64,000 bases of DNA, taken from NCBI GenBank assembly GCA_965603075.1, contig CBFDBO010000006.1:79870-143869 (forward strand), read 5' to 3'. Within the stretch, counting starts at the first letter, position 1, and each line of letters starts with the position of its first letter. The position numbers and the translations under genes are program-made. The notes under the pieces are model-generated. The model was not told the origin of the DNA. It searched no databases and saw nothing but the letters and a program-made list of their open reading frames with translations. This document shows, piece by piece, positions 34,904 through 43,637 of this stretch. This DNA is from JABJOR01 sp965603075. GTDB taxonomy: Bacteria; Pseudomonadota; Alphaproteobacteria; Rhodospirillales; Casp-alpha2.

Positions 34904-35620
34904 TCAAGATACTTCAGTATACGTTCCTTCGCCACAAACAACTTTGCCAAAGTCACCCTTATTATGAATGGAAAAAACCAAAATTGGTATGTTGTTTTCA
35001 CGTGATAGAGCCACAGCCGAAGTATCCATAACTTGTAGGTTTTTGGCTAAGACATCTTGGTAGGATAATTTATCATAACGGGTTGCGTCGGGATTGGTTT
35101 TTGGATCACTATCATAGACCCCATCAACTTGGGTACCTTTAATCAGCGCTTCACATCCCATTTCAGCGGCACGTAAGGCGGCGGCGGTATCGGTTGTAAA
35201 AAATGGGTTACCTGTACCGGCGGCAAAGATGACAACACGTCCCTTTTGCATATGCCGAACAGCGCGTCGTCGGATATATGACTCACATACCGTTGACATG
35301 GGGATTGCCGACATAACACGTGTATGGACCCCTATGCTTTCCAGCATACTTTGTACAGCCAATGCATTAATCACGGTTGCTAACATGCCCATATAGTCCG
35401 CTGTTGTACGTTCAATCCCCGCGGCGGCGCCGACGACGCCTCTAAAGATATTGCCCGCCCCAATAACAAGAGACGTTTGAATGCCCATAGTGTGAACGGC
35501 TTTAACTTCTTCACAAATACGTTCTACTGTTTCTGTTTCGAGACCATATTCCAGCTTACCCATTAAAGCTTCACCCGATAATTTCAGGAGGACGCGTTTA
35601 TATTTTGGTTCTGAAGTCAT
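34904..35620 (-). CDS. pyrH: Uridylate kinase
   Basis: Phosphorylates UMP to UDP; hexameric bacterial enzyme of the amino-acid-kinase fold. From ATG 35620 it is 238 residues (MTSEPKYKRVLLKLSGEALM). Motifs are LVIGAGNIFRG, DYMGMLATVINALA, VVIFAAGTGNPFFTTDTAAALRA and the acidic VDGVYDSDPKTNPDAT. Four further codons are open to 35632, but the upstream GGAAAT favours 35620. It leads the pyrH-frr-uppS-cdsA stretch; about 240 nt of non-coding DNA separates it from the merF-like gene. Confidence 0.95.
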   Translation of the reverse strand: MTSEPKYKRVLLKLSGEALMGKLEYGLETETVERICEEVKAVHTMGIQTSLVIGAGNIFRGVVGAAAGIERTTADYMGMLATVINALAVQSMLESIGVHTRVMSAIPMSTVCESYIRRRAVRHMQKGRVVIFAAGTGNPFFTTDTAAALRAAEMGCEALIKGTQVDGVYDSDPKTNPDATRYDKLSYQDVLAKNLQVMDTSAVALSRENNIPILVFSIHNKGDFGKVVCGEGTYTEVS

Positions 35621-35709
35621 AGGTATTTCCATTTATTGCTTAAATCTTGAATGACGGTGGAGCGGATTGTACACCACAGTTTCGCTCTAGTCCCTGCCTA
35701 ATTTTGAAA

Positions 35710-35776
35710 AATTATGATCATAATTGAATTTTATAATCCTGTAGGCATCACCGTGAAGTGATTGGGAAGTGATTGG
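35710..35776. repeat. 16-bp palindrome and 11-bp tandem duplication between pyrH and merF-like gene
   Basis: AATTATGATCATAATT (35710-35725) is a perfect 16-bp palindrome. Some 30 nt further GAAGTGATTGG occurs twice in direct tandem (35755-35765 and 35766-35776). They lie in the divergent spacer and may be regulatory or simply repeat expansion. No MerR-type operator was recognised here. Confidence 0.75.
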
Positions 35777-35876
35777 TGAATTTGATGTTCTTCCTAGATA
35801 CTTATTTAATTGAATGAGCAAGGCATGTGCAATGAAATCAATTCGTAAATGAGCAAAAAGGTAAAAGAGTATTGAA

Positions 35877-36089
35877 ATGAATGATAAGAATATAATTAAG
35901 ACGGGGGTAATCGGAACGGTCATTATGGCGCTCTGCTGTTTTACACCATTGTTGGTCGTGATTCTTGGGGCCTTGGGGTTATCAGCATGGTTGGGATGGT
36001 TAGATTATGTCTTGTTGCCAAGCATGGCCCTTTTTATGGGGGTTGTTGTGTACGGGGTGTATTCTCAGAGTCAGAAATCAAAAACTTAG
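35877..36089 (+). CDS. merF: MerF-like mercuric ion transporter
   Basis: MerF proteins are two-helix inner-membrane carriers that take up Hg2+ for reduction by MerA. This 70-residue protein has the signature ALCCFTPLLVVILGALGLSA with the vicinal Cys20-Cys21 in the first helix. A second helix follows, including LDYVLLPSMALFMGVVVYGV. Both blocks match MerF closely. The second vicinal cysteine pair found at the C-terminus of known MerF is missing; the protein ends SQSQKSKT. No merR, merT, merP or merA is nearby. It sits alone, opposite in direction, between tsf and pyrH, and shares a terminator with tsf. Confidence 0.75.
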   Translation: MNDKNIIKTGVIGTVIMALCCFTPLLVVILGALGLSAWLGWLDYVLLPSMALFMGVVVYGVYSQSQKSKT

Positions 36090-36103
36090 ATAAAAAAAGC
36101 ATA

Positions 36104-36142
36104 AAAAAACGCCCATACCCGTATCGAGTATGGACGTTTTTT
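36104..36142. terminator. Bidirectional terminator between merF-like gene and tsf
   Basis: AAAAAACGCCCATAC (36104-36118) pairs with GTATGGACGTTTTTT (36128-36142), one mismatch, 9-nt loop. A-run on one side and T-run on the other make it work in both directions. Confidence 0.9.
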
Positions 36143-36154
36143 GAAAAAGGAAAT

Positions 36155-37081
36155 TTAACCTTTTGCGACAGCGGCAACTTCGGCTGCGAAGTCTTCAACT
36201 TTCTTTTCGATGCCTTCACCAAGCTTATAAGCAGTGAAAGAGGCAATGCTAACGGGCGTACCCAAGTCTTTTGCAGCATTTTCCAACACAGCAGATACTC
36301 TGGACTCGCCATCAATAGCAAATGTTTGGTCAAGTAAGCAGACTTCTTCGAAGTACTTGCGGAGACGACCTTCAACCATTTTGCCGATGATTTCTTCCGG
36401 CTTGCCGCTTTCGCGGGCCTGCTCGGAAAGGACAACACGTTCCCGTTCAACCAACTCAGGGTCTAAATCATCGCGAGAAATTGAGGATGGGTTTGACGCC
36501 GCAATATGCATGGCAAGTTGTTTACCAAGGCCTTCAAGAGCCGCATTATCACCACTGGAGTTTAGGGCAACCAAAACACCAATTCTGCCTAAACCGGGAA
36601 CCAACTGGTTGTGGATGTAAGAAGATACAGAACCTTCCGTTACATTAACAACTGTTGCTCGACGCAGAGACATGTTTTCGCCAATAGTCGCAATAAGATG
36701 CGTCAGTTGCTCAGCAACAGTACGCTCTTCGCCAGGATAAGCGGCAGCACTGATCGCCTCCAAATCTTCGCCGACTTCAGCAGCCACTTTTGCTACATTT
36801 AAGACAAAGCCTTGGAATTGATCGTTACGAGCAACAAAATCTGTTTCAGCATTGATCTCAACCATGGCAGCCGATGTACCATCAACATGAATGCCAACCA
36901 GACCTTCAGAAGCGGTACGGCCTGATTTCTTGGCGGCAGCCGCCAAGCCTTTTGTCCGTAGCCAATCGACGGCTTGTTCAACGTTACCTTCGTTTTCTGA
37001 CAGAGCTTTTTTGCAATCCATCATGCCTGCGCCGGATTTTTCGCGCAACTCTTTTACCAATGCAGCTGTAATTTCAGCCAT
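36155..37081 (-). CDS. tsf: Elongation factor Ts
   Basis: Nucleotide-exchange factor for EF-Tu, 308 residues. The N-terminal UBA-like domain is AEITAALVKELREKSGAGMM followed by DCKKALSENEGNVEQAVDWL. The core motif ETDFVARNDQFQGF contacts EF-Tu, and the C-terminal dimerisation region ends LGEGIEKKVEDFAAEVAAVA. It lies directly downstream of rpsB, the universal bacterial arrangement. Confidence 0.97.
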   Translation of the reverse strand: MAEITAALVKELREKSGAGMMDCKKALSENEGNVEQAVDWLRTKGLAAAAKKSGRTASEGLVGIHVDGTSAAMVEINAETDFVARNDQFQGFVLNVAKVAAEVGEDLEAISAAAYPGEERTVAEQLTHLIATIGENMSLRRATVVNVTEGSVSSYIHNQLVPGLGRIGVLVALNSSGDNAALEGLGKQLAMHIAASNPSSISRDDLDPELVERERVVLSEQARESGKPEEIIGKMVEGRLRKYFEEVCLLDQTFAIDGESRVSAVLENAAKDLGTPVSIASFTAYKLGEGIEKKVEDFAAEVAAVAKG

Positions 37082-37112
37082 GTTCTAAACCTTTACTTCT
37101 TTTATCACATAA

Positions 37113-37128
37113 AACGCTTGAAAGCGTT
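37113..37128 (-). promoter_or_regulatory. Small hairpin between rpsB and tsf
   Basis: AACGCT and AGCGTT flank a 4-nt loop; on the minus strand the stem is followed by TTTATG. It may attenuate transcription between rpsB and tsf. The stem is short and its effect is inferred only. Confidence 0.35.
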
Positions 37129-37130
37129 GA

Positions 37131-37991
37131 TTAAGCCGTTACTTCCGGTTCAGCAGCTGGTGCTGCTTCTGTTTCTGCCGCAACGGGTGCTTCTTCAGCT
37201 GCTGCTTGCGCGACAACTTCTTCAGCAACAACGTCTTTAGCTGGAAGGGCTTCAACAGGGGCAACTTCAGAGGCGCCGATATCAGCACCAGAGGCGACGA
37301 CTTCGCTCTGAATACCGTCAAGAACAGCACCAGAGATCAGTTCGAAATACAACTCAATTGCACGGATCGCATCATCATTGCCCGGTACAGGGTGGGAAAT
37401 GCCGCGTGGATCACTGTTTGAGTCAAGAATACCAATCACTGGAATTTTAAGAACGTTTGCTTCATCAACAGCAATTTTTTCTTTGTTGGTATCAACAACC
37501 ACCAGAATGTCTGGCAGAGCGCCCATATCTTTAATGCCGCCCAGAGCGCGTTCTAGTTTATCGCGTTCACGGGTAAGCTGAAGAAGTTCTTTCTTGGTCA
37601 TGCCAGCAAGTTCATCACCGCTTAGTTTGACTTCGAGCTCTTTTAGACGACGTATTGAATTAGAAATTGTTTGCCAGTTGGTCATCATACCACCAAGCCA
37701 GCGATGGTTTACATAGTACTGACCACACCGTTTAGCGGCTTCGGCAACACGGTCAGAAGCCTGACGTTTTGTGCCAACGAACAATACACGTCCACCACTC
37801 GCGACAACATCGCGTACGGCAACCATAGCGCTGTGTAAAAGGGGAACGGTTTGTTGAAGATCAATAATGTGAATGTTATTGCGATCGCCAAACAGGAACG
37901 GAGCCATTTTGGGGTTCCAACGGCGGGTACTGTGTCCAAAGTGAACACCAGCTTCGAGTAACTGACGCATAGTAAATGATGGCAGAGCCAT
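37131..37991 (-). CDS. rpsB: 30S ribosomal protein S2
   Basis: 286 residues from ATG 37991 (MALPSFTMRQLLEAGVHFGH). S2 hallmarks are HSTRRWNPKMAPFLFGDRN, NHRWLGGMMTNWQTISNSI, PDILVVVDTNKEKIAVDEA and PVIGILDSNSDP. The last 50 residues form an Ala/Glu/Val-rich, probably disordered tail (DVVAEEVVAQAAAEEAPVAA), common in alphaproteobacterial S2. The frame is open to 38054, but the extra 21 codons cover the structured leader; AAGGA before 37991 supports this start. Confidence 0.96.
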   Translation of the reverse strand: MALPSFTMRQLLEAGVHFGHSTRRWNPKMAPFLFGDRNNIHIIDLQQTVPLLHSAMVAVRDVVASGGRVLFVGTKRQASDRVAEAAKRCGQYYVNHRWLGGMMTNWQTISNSIRRLKELEVKLSGDELAGMTKKELLQLTRERDKLERALGGIKDMGALPDILVVVDTNKEKIAVDEANVLKIPVIGILDSNSDPRGISHPVPGNDDAIRAIELYFELISGAVLDGIQSEVVASGADIGASEVAPVEALPAKDVVAEEVVAQAAAEEAPVAAETEAAPAAEPEVTA

Positions 37992-38000
37992 GGTATTATA

Positions 38001-38058
38001 TCCTTTTCCGGTTATGCCTCCGCAGACCTTAGTTTTCCCACCATGGGTCAACACCGGA
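38001..38058 (-). promoter_or_regulatory. Structured 5' leader of rpsB, candidate S2 autoregulatory element
   Basis: On the minus strand TCCGGT (complement of 38053-38058) can pair perfectly with ACCGGA (complement of 38007-38012). GACC/GGTC (38046-38049 with 38025-38028), or alternatively CCCA/TGGG, can pair inside. The 3' strand of the outer stem abuts the ribosome-binding site AAAAGGA. Sequence and pairing are seen; control by S2 is inferred by analogy with other r-protein leaders. Confidence 0.45.
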
Positions 38059-38199
38059 GTGACGATCTTAATGAATTTGCATCAAGGGCCACATGTCTGC
38101 GTGCGAATTTGAGGGTGTATTACGCCCCTAAGCGAGAGAATGCAAGGTAGAATTGAAGGTATTTAGCAGAAAACAAACTTTTTTTGAGGGAAAATCGAT

Positions 38200-41100
38200 T
38201 TAAATTTCCTGAACCTCTAAAATACCCCGTTCAGCCCGTACCGCTTGCATGACAGCAGGGTTAATGGCGTATTGCTGGTTTAGACGGATTAAAACTTCAC
38301 GGTCGCCGTCTCCTTTTTCATTTCCATTAGCAATACGGGTCATAATTTCGACTTTACCGCGTCCCGGCCCTTTATCATTCAAAATTTGGCTAATGGCCCC
38401 TAAAGCGAGATCAGAATCAATGACCACCCTCATGGAACATACAGTATGCGTTGCTTTAGCATCTAATGATTCGATGGTGTTTACGGTTAACCGAGGGCTA
38501 TCATCTTCATACTTTATGGCCCCTTTTAGAAACAGGTTCTGACCGACTTCTAGGTAATCTCTCGCCTGGGTCAAGCTATCTGAGAACGCTGTTACCTCAC
38601 ATGTCCCCGTGGGGTCTGAGAGGGTGATAAAAGCATATCGGTTACCTTTGGCCGATATGCGTTCTTTTTTGGCTAAGACTGTACCCGCCATCGAGAAAGC
38701 ACCATCACGCCCGGATTCAAGAACGTCCTGAATGGTGCGGGCGCGCATATCTTTCAGCAAACCACCAAAAGCATCAAGAGGATGACCCGAAAGATAGAAC
38801 CCAATAGCATCGAATTCTTCTTTCAACCGATCCATCGGTAACCATTCGGATAGTTGTTTGATTTCTACTGTCGGGACGGGTGTGGATTCTCCGCCAAACA
38901 ATCCCATTTGATTGTCATTTCGGTCATGCATAGCGGCTTGAGCATGGCGCATGATCATTTCAACACTGGCAAACAGTTCCTTACGGTTATACCCAAAACC
39001 ATCTAAGGCCCCTGCTCTCACTAAGTTTTCCATTTGTCGTTTGTTAATATTGCTAGGGTTTAGTCGATTAATAAAATCGTTTAAATCAACGAAAGGACCA
39101 TTTTCGTTTCTCTCATCAACCAAAGCTTCCATTGCGGCTGTACCAACGTTTTTGATAGCCCCTAGAGCGTACCGAATAGCGCCCTTCCCTTTTCCTGCCT
39201 TGTTATCACGTTCAACACTAAATACAGCTGTGGAGTGATTGATGTCAGGTTGGCGTAATTCGATACCCAAACGGTCTAACTCCTGCCTAAAGACATTGAG
39301 TTTGTCCGTATTAGCCAGATCAAGGGTCATTGATGCCGCTAAGAATTCAACCGGAAAATTGGCCTTCATATAAGCTGTTTGATAGGCCACCAAGGCGTAC
39401 GCCGCCGCATGGGATTTATTAAAACCGTAGCCAGCAAATTTATCCACCAAATCGAAAATTTCATCGGCGCGTTTGGCATCAACGCCTTTGGCGACCGCCC
39501 CATCAACAAAGATCGTACGCTGCTGATCCATTTCAGCTTTAATCTTTTTACCCATGGCTCGACGCAGTAAATCTGCACTACCCAGTGAGTAACCGGATAA
39601 TTCCTGGGCAATCTGCATTACCTGTTCTTGATAGATAATAACGCCGAATGTTTCGCTTAGAATGCCCTCTAATGTGGGGTAGAGGTAATCGATTTCTTCA
39701 TTGCCGTGCTTGCGTTTGATGAAGCTGGGGATGTTATCCATCGGACCCGGACGATAAAGCGCCACCACAGCAATAATGACCTCAAAAGCATCGGGCTTTA
39801 ACTTACGCAGCACATCCACCATGCCAGCACTTTCAAGCTGGAACACACCGACAGTATGCCCATCACTGATCATATCGTATGTTATTACATCATCCAGAGG
39901 GATCTTTGAGATATCAATAACATCTATATCATCGCGTTCACGGACGAGCTTTTCAGCTTTATCAAGCACCGTTAGTGTTTTCAGCCCCAGAAAATCAAAC
40001 TTTACCAAACCAGCAGATTCAACATATTTCATGTTAAACCCGGTCACGGGCATATCCGAGCGTGGATCGCGATAAAGAGGTATTAATTTCTCAAGCGGAC
40101 GATCACCGATAACGACCCCCGCGGCGTGGGTTGAAGCGTGTCGATTTAAACCTTCGAGTTGCTTTCCGATATTCATTAATCGCGCTACGTCATTGTCTTC
40201 ACGAATTAATTGGCGTAATTCCGGTTCGGCATTAATCGCCCCCGTTAAATCTACGGGATTAGCGGGGTTGTTGGGCACCATATTACATATTTTACTGATG
40301 TACCCATAGGGCATTTCCAGAACCCGTCCAACGTCACGTAAGACGGCGCGGGCTTGTAGTTTTCCGAATGTGATAATTTGTGCCACGTGATCGCGACCAT
40401 ATTTATCCTGAACGTAACGAATAACTTCATCACGGCGGTCCTGACAGAAATCGATATCAAAATCCGGCATGGACACACGTTCAGGGTTCAAAAATCGCTC
40501 AAATAACAGCCCCCAACGCAGAGGGTCAAGATCGGTTATCGTCAGCGCCCAAGCGACCACAGAGCCCGCCCCAGAACCACGCCCTGGTCCCACAGGAATG
40601 CCATTTTTCTTTGACCAGCCTATAAAGTCGGCAACGATTAGGAAATAACCGGGGAAACCCATATCAGCAATGATGCCAAGCTCATATTCCATCCGCTCAT
40701 GATAGGGTTGTGCAACATGTTCCCGGGCGGCTTCATCCATATCGTCAGTGAACACTTCCTCAAGCAGTCGCTTGTCTAACCCAGCTTCTGATTGAGCTTT
40801 TAATTCATCTGTTTCAGTACGTCCTACGCCACAATCATAGGGGGGTAAAATCGGATCGATTTTGGTCACCATATAAGAACATCTTTTGGCAATTGATACT
40901 GTATTTTCAATGGCTTCAGGAAGGTCTTTAAATAACGACTTCATTTCACGAGCGGATTTGAAGTAATGTTCTGGGGTTAGTTTTCGACGGTCTGTTTCCA
41001 TAACGTGCCGACCTGCGGCAATACAAATCAGGGCGTCGTGGGCTTCAAACATTTCCCGAGTAGGATAAAACACTTCATTGGTGGCAACCAAGGCAATATC

Positions 41101-41694
41101 CAGGTCATAGGCAAAATTGAGAAATTCTTTTTCGGTTTGTTCCTCTACAGCCATGCCATGGCGCATAATTTCTACATAAAGACGGTCTTTAAAGGTGCTT
41201 TGAAGCGCTTTCATTAAATCAAGTGCTTCTTGTTTCTTTCCAGCTAATAGTAGCGCCCCAATGGGCCCCTCTGGTCCGCCTGTTAAGACAATAAGGCCTT
41301 CATGGTTGGCTTGTAGGTGTTCTAAAACAATGTGGGGGTCTGTAGCATCATCGCCATCTAGATAGGCCAAGCTCAATAATTTAAGAAGGTTCAGATACCC
41401 ATCATTATTTTGCACCAGTAAGACGAGGGAACCTTCGATGTTTTTATTGGAATTACCTTCGCCAAGGTCAATGTGGAGCTTAACCTGACAGCCAATGATC
41501 GGTTGGACCCCGGCGCCAGAGAGCACACCTGAAATTTCCATGGCACCGAACAAATTATTGGTATCGGTAACCGCGACAGCGGGCATGGCGCTTTTATGGC
41601 AAAGGTCAGCCAGTTCTTTTACCCGCACAGCCCCCTCTGACAGAGAGTAAGCGGAATGAACACGTAAATGGATAAAATCAGCATATGAAGACAT
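38200..41694 (-). CDS. dnaE: DNA polymerase III subunit alpha
   Basis: Main replicative polymerase, 1164 residues of the DnaE1 type. An N-terminal PHP domain (FIHLRVHSAYSLSEGAVRVK...AVTDTNNLFGAM) precedes the palm with PVGPGRGSGAGSVVAWAL and the catalytic acidic cluster PDFDIDFCQDRRDEVI. The fingers and tandem HhH region carry AGYGFNKSHAAAYALVAYQT. The OB-fold is near the end (FSMAGTVLAKKERISAKGNR). It ends ILEVQEI. It is single-copy here, with 208 nt including the rpsB leader before the next gene. Confidence 0.97.
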   Translation of the reverse strand: MSSYADFIHLRVHSAYSLSEGAVRVKELADLCHKSAMPAVAVTDTNNLFGAMEISGVLSGAGVQPIIGCQVKLHIDLGEGNSNKNIEGSLVLLVQNNDGYLNLLKLLSLAYLDGDDATDPHIVLEHLQANHEGLIVLTGGPEGPIGALLLAGKKQEALDLMKALQSTFKDRLYVEIMRHGMAVEEQTEKEFLNFAYDLDIALVATNEVFYPTREMFEAHDALICIAAGRHVMETDRRKLTPEHYFKSAREMKSLFKDLPEAIENTVSIAKRCSYMVTKIDPILPPYDCGVGRTETDELKAQSEAGLDKRLLEEVFTDDMDEAAREHVAQPYHERMEYELGIIADMGFPGYFLIVADFIGWSKKNGIPVGPGRGSGAGSVVAWALTITDLDPLRWGLLFERFLNPERVSMPDFDIDFCQDRRDEVIRYVQDKYGRDHVAQIITFGKLQARAVLRDVGRVLEMPYGYISKICNMVPNNPANPVDLTGAINAEPELRQLIREDNDVARLMNIGKQLEGLNRHASTHAAGVVIGDRPLEKLIPLYRDPRSDMPVTGFNMKYVESAGLVKFDFLGLKTLTVLDKAEKLVRERDDIDVIDISKIPLDDVITYDMISDGHTVGVFQLESAGMVDVLRKLKPDAFEVIIAVVALYRPGPMDNIPSFIKRKHGNEEIDYLYPTLEGILSETFGVIIYQEQVMQIAQELSGYSLGSADLLRRAMGKKIKAEMDQQRTIFVDGAVAKGVDAKRADEIFDLVDKFAGYGFNKSHAAAYALVAYQTAYMKANFPVEFLAASMTLDLANTDKLNVFRQELDRLGIELRQPDINHSTAVFSVERDNKAGKGKGAIRYALGAIKNVGTAAMEALVDERNENGPFVDLNDFINRLNPSNINKRQMENLVRAGALDGFGYNRKELFASVEMIMRHAQAAMHDRNDNQMGLFGGESTPVPTVEIKQLSEWLPMDRLKEEFDAIGFYLSGHPLDAFGGLLKDMRARTIQDVLESGRDGAFSMAGTVLAKKERISAKGNRYAFITLSDPTGTCEVTAFSDSLTQARDYLEVGQNLFLKGAIKYEDDSPRLTVNTIESLDAKATHTVCSMRVVIDSDLALGAISQILNDKGPGRGKVEIMTRIANGNEKGDGDREVLIRLNQQYAINPAVMQAVRAERGILEVQEI

Positions 41695-41714
41695 GCATTA
41701 AGAATTCCATATTT

Positions 41715-41755
41715 AACCCTCAGAGTCACTTTCTGTTATTCACTATTTGAGGGTT
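41715..41755. promoter_or_regulatory. Inverted repeat upstream of dnaE and the GST gene
   Basis: AACCCTCA (41715-41722) and TGAGGGTT (41748-41755) are perfect complements separated by 25 nt in the divergent dnaE/GST spacer. It could be an operator or a leader hairpin; there is no evidence to decide. Confidence 0.35.
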
Positions 41756-41830
41756 TTCTGGGGATAAATCCTGTGATAATTACGTCATTCTTATACTCCC
41801 TTCATTTAGCGACATTTTTTAGGATTGATC

Positions 41831-42484
41831 ATGAGCGAGCTAACGTTGATTATTGGTAATAAAAACTACTCCAGTTGGTCATTACGGGCTTGGATTGCTC
41901 TTAAACAAATGGAAATTCCTTTTACAGAGAAACTGATTCGTTTGTTTGACGAGAATTGGCCTACAGAAATTGCAAAAGTATCGCCCTCTAAAAAAGTTCC
42001 TGCTCTAATCGATGGTGATTTAACCATCTGCGAAACATTGGCAATCCTTGAATATATTCATGAGCTTTATCCTGAGAAAGGATTGTGGCCCACTGATCTT
42101 AAGGCTCGCGCTATGGCGCGCTCTGTATCAGCTGAAATGCACGCTGGGTTCGGTGCGCTTCGTAACCATATGCCGATGAACATGCGTAAAGACTTAAAAG
42201 GTATGGGAAAAGGCCCCGGCGTTGATGAGGATATAAAACGGATAACGGAGATTTGGCTGTCTTGTCGTCATCAATATGGTCAAAGCGGCGATTTTTTGTT
42301 TGGAAATTTTACCAATGCTGATGCCATGTTTGCGCCTATCGTATCGAGGTTTAAGACATTTGGGGTTAAACTTGATCCAATTTCACAAGCCTATTGTGAA
42401 GCGATAATCAATACACATGGCTTTAAACAGTGGGAAGCTGAGGCATTAGAAGAAACATGGATCATTGAACAAGATGAAATTTGA
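41831..42484 (+). CDS. Glutathione S-transferase family protein
   Basis: 217 residues with an N-terminal thioredoxin-like domain: LTLIIGNKNYSSWSLRAWIA (NxNYSSWSLR is typical of a bacterial GST subgroup), KKVPALIDGDLTICETLAIL (cis-proline and the glutathione-binding ETLAI) and an all-helical C-terminal domain with GNFTNADAMFAPIVSRF. The start ATG 41831 has AGGA at 41821-41824. Likely cytoplasmic detoxification or thiol transfer; substrate unknown. Confidence 0.88.
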   Translation: MSELTLIIGNKNYSSWSLRAWIALKQMEIPFTEKLIRLFDENWPTEIAKVSPSKKVPALIDGDLTICETLAILEYIHELYPEKGLWPTDLKARAMARSVSAEMHAGFGALRNHMPMNMRKDLKGMGKGPGVDEDIKRITEIWLSCRHQYGQSGDFLFGNFTNADAMFAPIVSRFKTFGVKLDPISQAYCEAIINTHGFKQWEAEALEETWIIEQDEI

Positions 42485-42553
42485 TTAGGCAATTAGATTT
42501 CACTAACTTTTGTAAGGTTGACGAATACATGAAGGTTCGTATTACTTTCAGTA

Positions 42554-43291
42554 ATGGATAATAGCTTCAGATCGAACTTTCTGTCGGGTATCATTGATAT
42601 ATTTCCAATGCTTATTGGAATGATCCCGTTCGGGCTTATCGTTGGCACCATGGGAATTCAGGCCGGATTAGAGAGCTGGGAGCTCATGTTAATGAGCAGC
42701 GCTGTCTTTGCTGGCGCGTCACAATTCATTGCCCTTGAAATGTGGGGGAACCCTTTGCCCGGCGCCGTCATCATCGGCACAACCTTAATGGTAAATTTGC
42801 GGCATATCTTAATGGGCGCCGCCGCGCATCAACACGTTCGACACCTTCCCCCCCTAACACGGTATGTTTTTCTTTTTGCCATGGCGGACGAAAATTGGGC
42901 CATGGCCATGCGCAAAAGCATGACGACAAAATCAGCGGGCTCTAAATTATCTGCAGGATACGTGCTTGGACTGACTGTTCCATTTTATCTTAATTGGCAA
43001 TTGTGGAGTTTTGCGGGAACACAGTTAGGGGATCTTATCAAGGATCCAACAGAACTGGGCTTTGATTTTGTTTTTACGGCCGTGTTTCTCACCCTAATTT
43101 TTGGTTTTTGGAAAAGTGACCGTCGATTATTGCCCATTATTGCCAGCGCTTGTGTCGCCTTAATGACCCGCGAATTCCTACCCGGCACTTGGTATATTTT
43201 TATGGGATCGCTCGCTGGTGTGGCTGCTGCAGCATTGAGCTATAAGCCGAAAGACGCCAACAAAGATAGGGCAGAGATGCATCATGATTGA
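42554..43291 (+). CDS. azlC: Branched-chain amino acid export protein AzlC
   Basis: Large subunit of the AzlCD (BrnFE/LIV-E) exporter in the inner membrane. 245 residues with about six hydrophobic helices. Family blocks are PMLIGMIPFGLIVGTMGIQA, MLMSSAVFAGASQFIALEMW, TTLMVNLRHILMGAA and FAMADENWAMAM. The azlD start overlaps its last eight bases, so the two are translationally coupled. Confidence 0.93.
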   Translation: MDNSFRSNFLSGIIDIFPMLIGMIPFGLIVGTMGIQAGLESWELMLMSSAVFAGASQFIALEMWGNPLPGAVIIGTTLMVNLRHILMGAAAHQHVRHLPPLTRYVFLFAMADENWAMAMRKSMTTKSAGSKLSAGYVLGLTVPFYLNWQLWSFAGTQLGDLIKDPTELGFDFVFTAVFLTLIFGFWKSDRRLLPIIASACVALMTREFLPGTWYIFMGSLAGVAAAALSYKPKDANKDRAEMHHD

Positions 43292-43583
43292 TGATATGTC
43301 TCCAACGACTGTGATCTTGGGTATGGCCATTGTCACCGTTCTAACCCGGTATGTGGGGTATATGGTTCTTGGTCATTACCGGTTGAGCCAAAGGGCACAA
43401 TCCATATTGGAAGCGGTGCCCGTATCGGTTCTAACGGCTATTATTGCGCCTGTTGTACTAACAACAGGGCCTGCTGAATCGCTGGCTGCGATCGCGACAC
43501 TGATTATTGCGTGGCGGTTGCCAACGGTTGTTGCCATTGTTGTTGGCGTGGTCATTGTGGTGGCCTTGCGCATGGTGTTTTAA
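43284..43583 (+). CDS. azlD: Branched-chain amino acid export protein AzlD
   Basis: Small subunit of the exporter, 99 residues and mostly hydrophobic with three or four helices. The AzlD pattern is visible in GMAIVTVLTRYVGYMVLGHY and RLSQRAQSILEAVPVSVLTAI. It overlaps azlC by 8 nt. Its stop (43581-43583) lies in the first unit of an 18-nt tandem repeat. It converges on lolD. Confidence 0.92.
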   Translation: MIDDMSPTTVILGMAIVTVLTRYVGYMVLGHYRLSQRAQSILEAVPVSVLTAIIAPVVLTTGPAESLAAIATLIIAWRLPTVVAIVVGVVIVVALRMVF

Positions 43584-43632
43584 TTTAAAATTGTGCTTTA
43601 ATTTAAAACGGTACTTTAATTTGAAGCTTTAT
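43579..43632. repeat. 18-nt tandem repeat, three units, spanning the azlD stop
   Basis: TTTAATTTAAAATTGTGC (43579-43596), TTTAATTTAAAACGGTAC (43597-43614) and a diverged third unit TTTAATTTGAAGCTTTAT (43615-43632). Each has TAA in the same frame as the azlD stop, because 18 is a multiple of three. Confidence 0.85.
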
Positions 43633-43637
43633 TGAGC

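Noticed and set aside
35640..35876. MerR-type operator upstream of the merF-like gene
   Set aside because: The only strong palindrome (AATTATGATCATAATT) lacks the GC-rich half sites and spacing of mer operators.
35687..35923. 78-residue hydrophobic frame on the minus strand between pyrH and the merF-like gene
   Set aside because: It overlaps the start of the better supported merF-like gene, has no ribosome-binding site and resembles no family; AT-rich spacers easily give hydrophobic frames.
37992..38054. Upstream ATG extending S2 by 21 codons
   Set aside because: The extension covers the foldable leader and is unlike S2 N-termini; the ATG at 37991 has the ribosome-binding site and starts with the conserved MALPSF.
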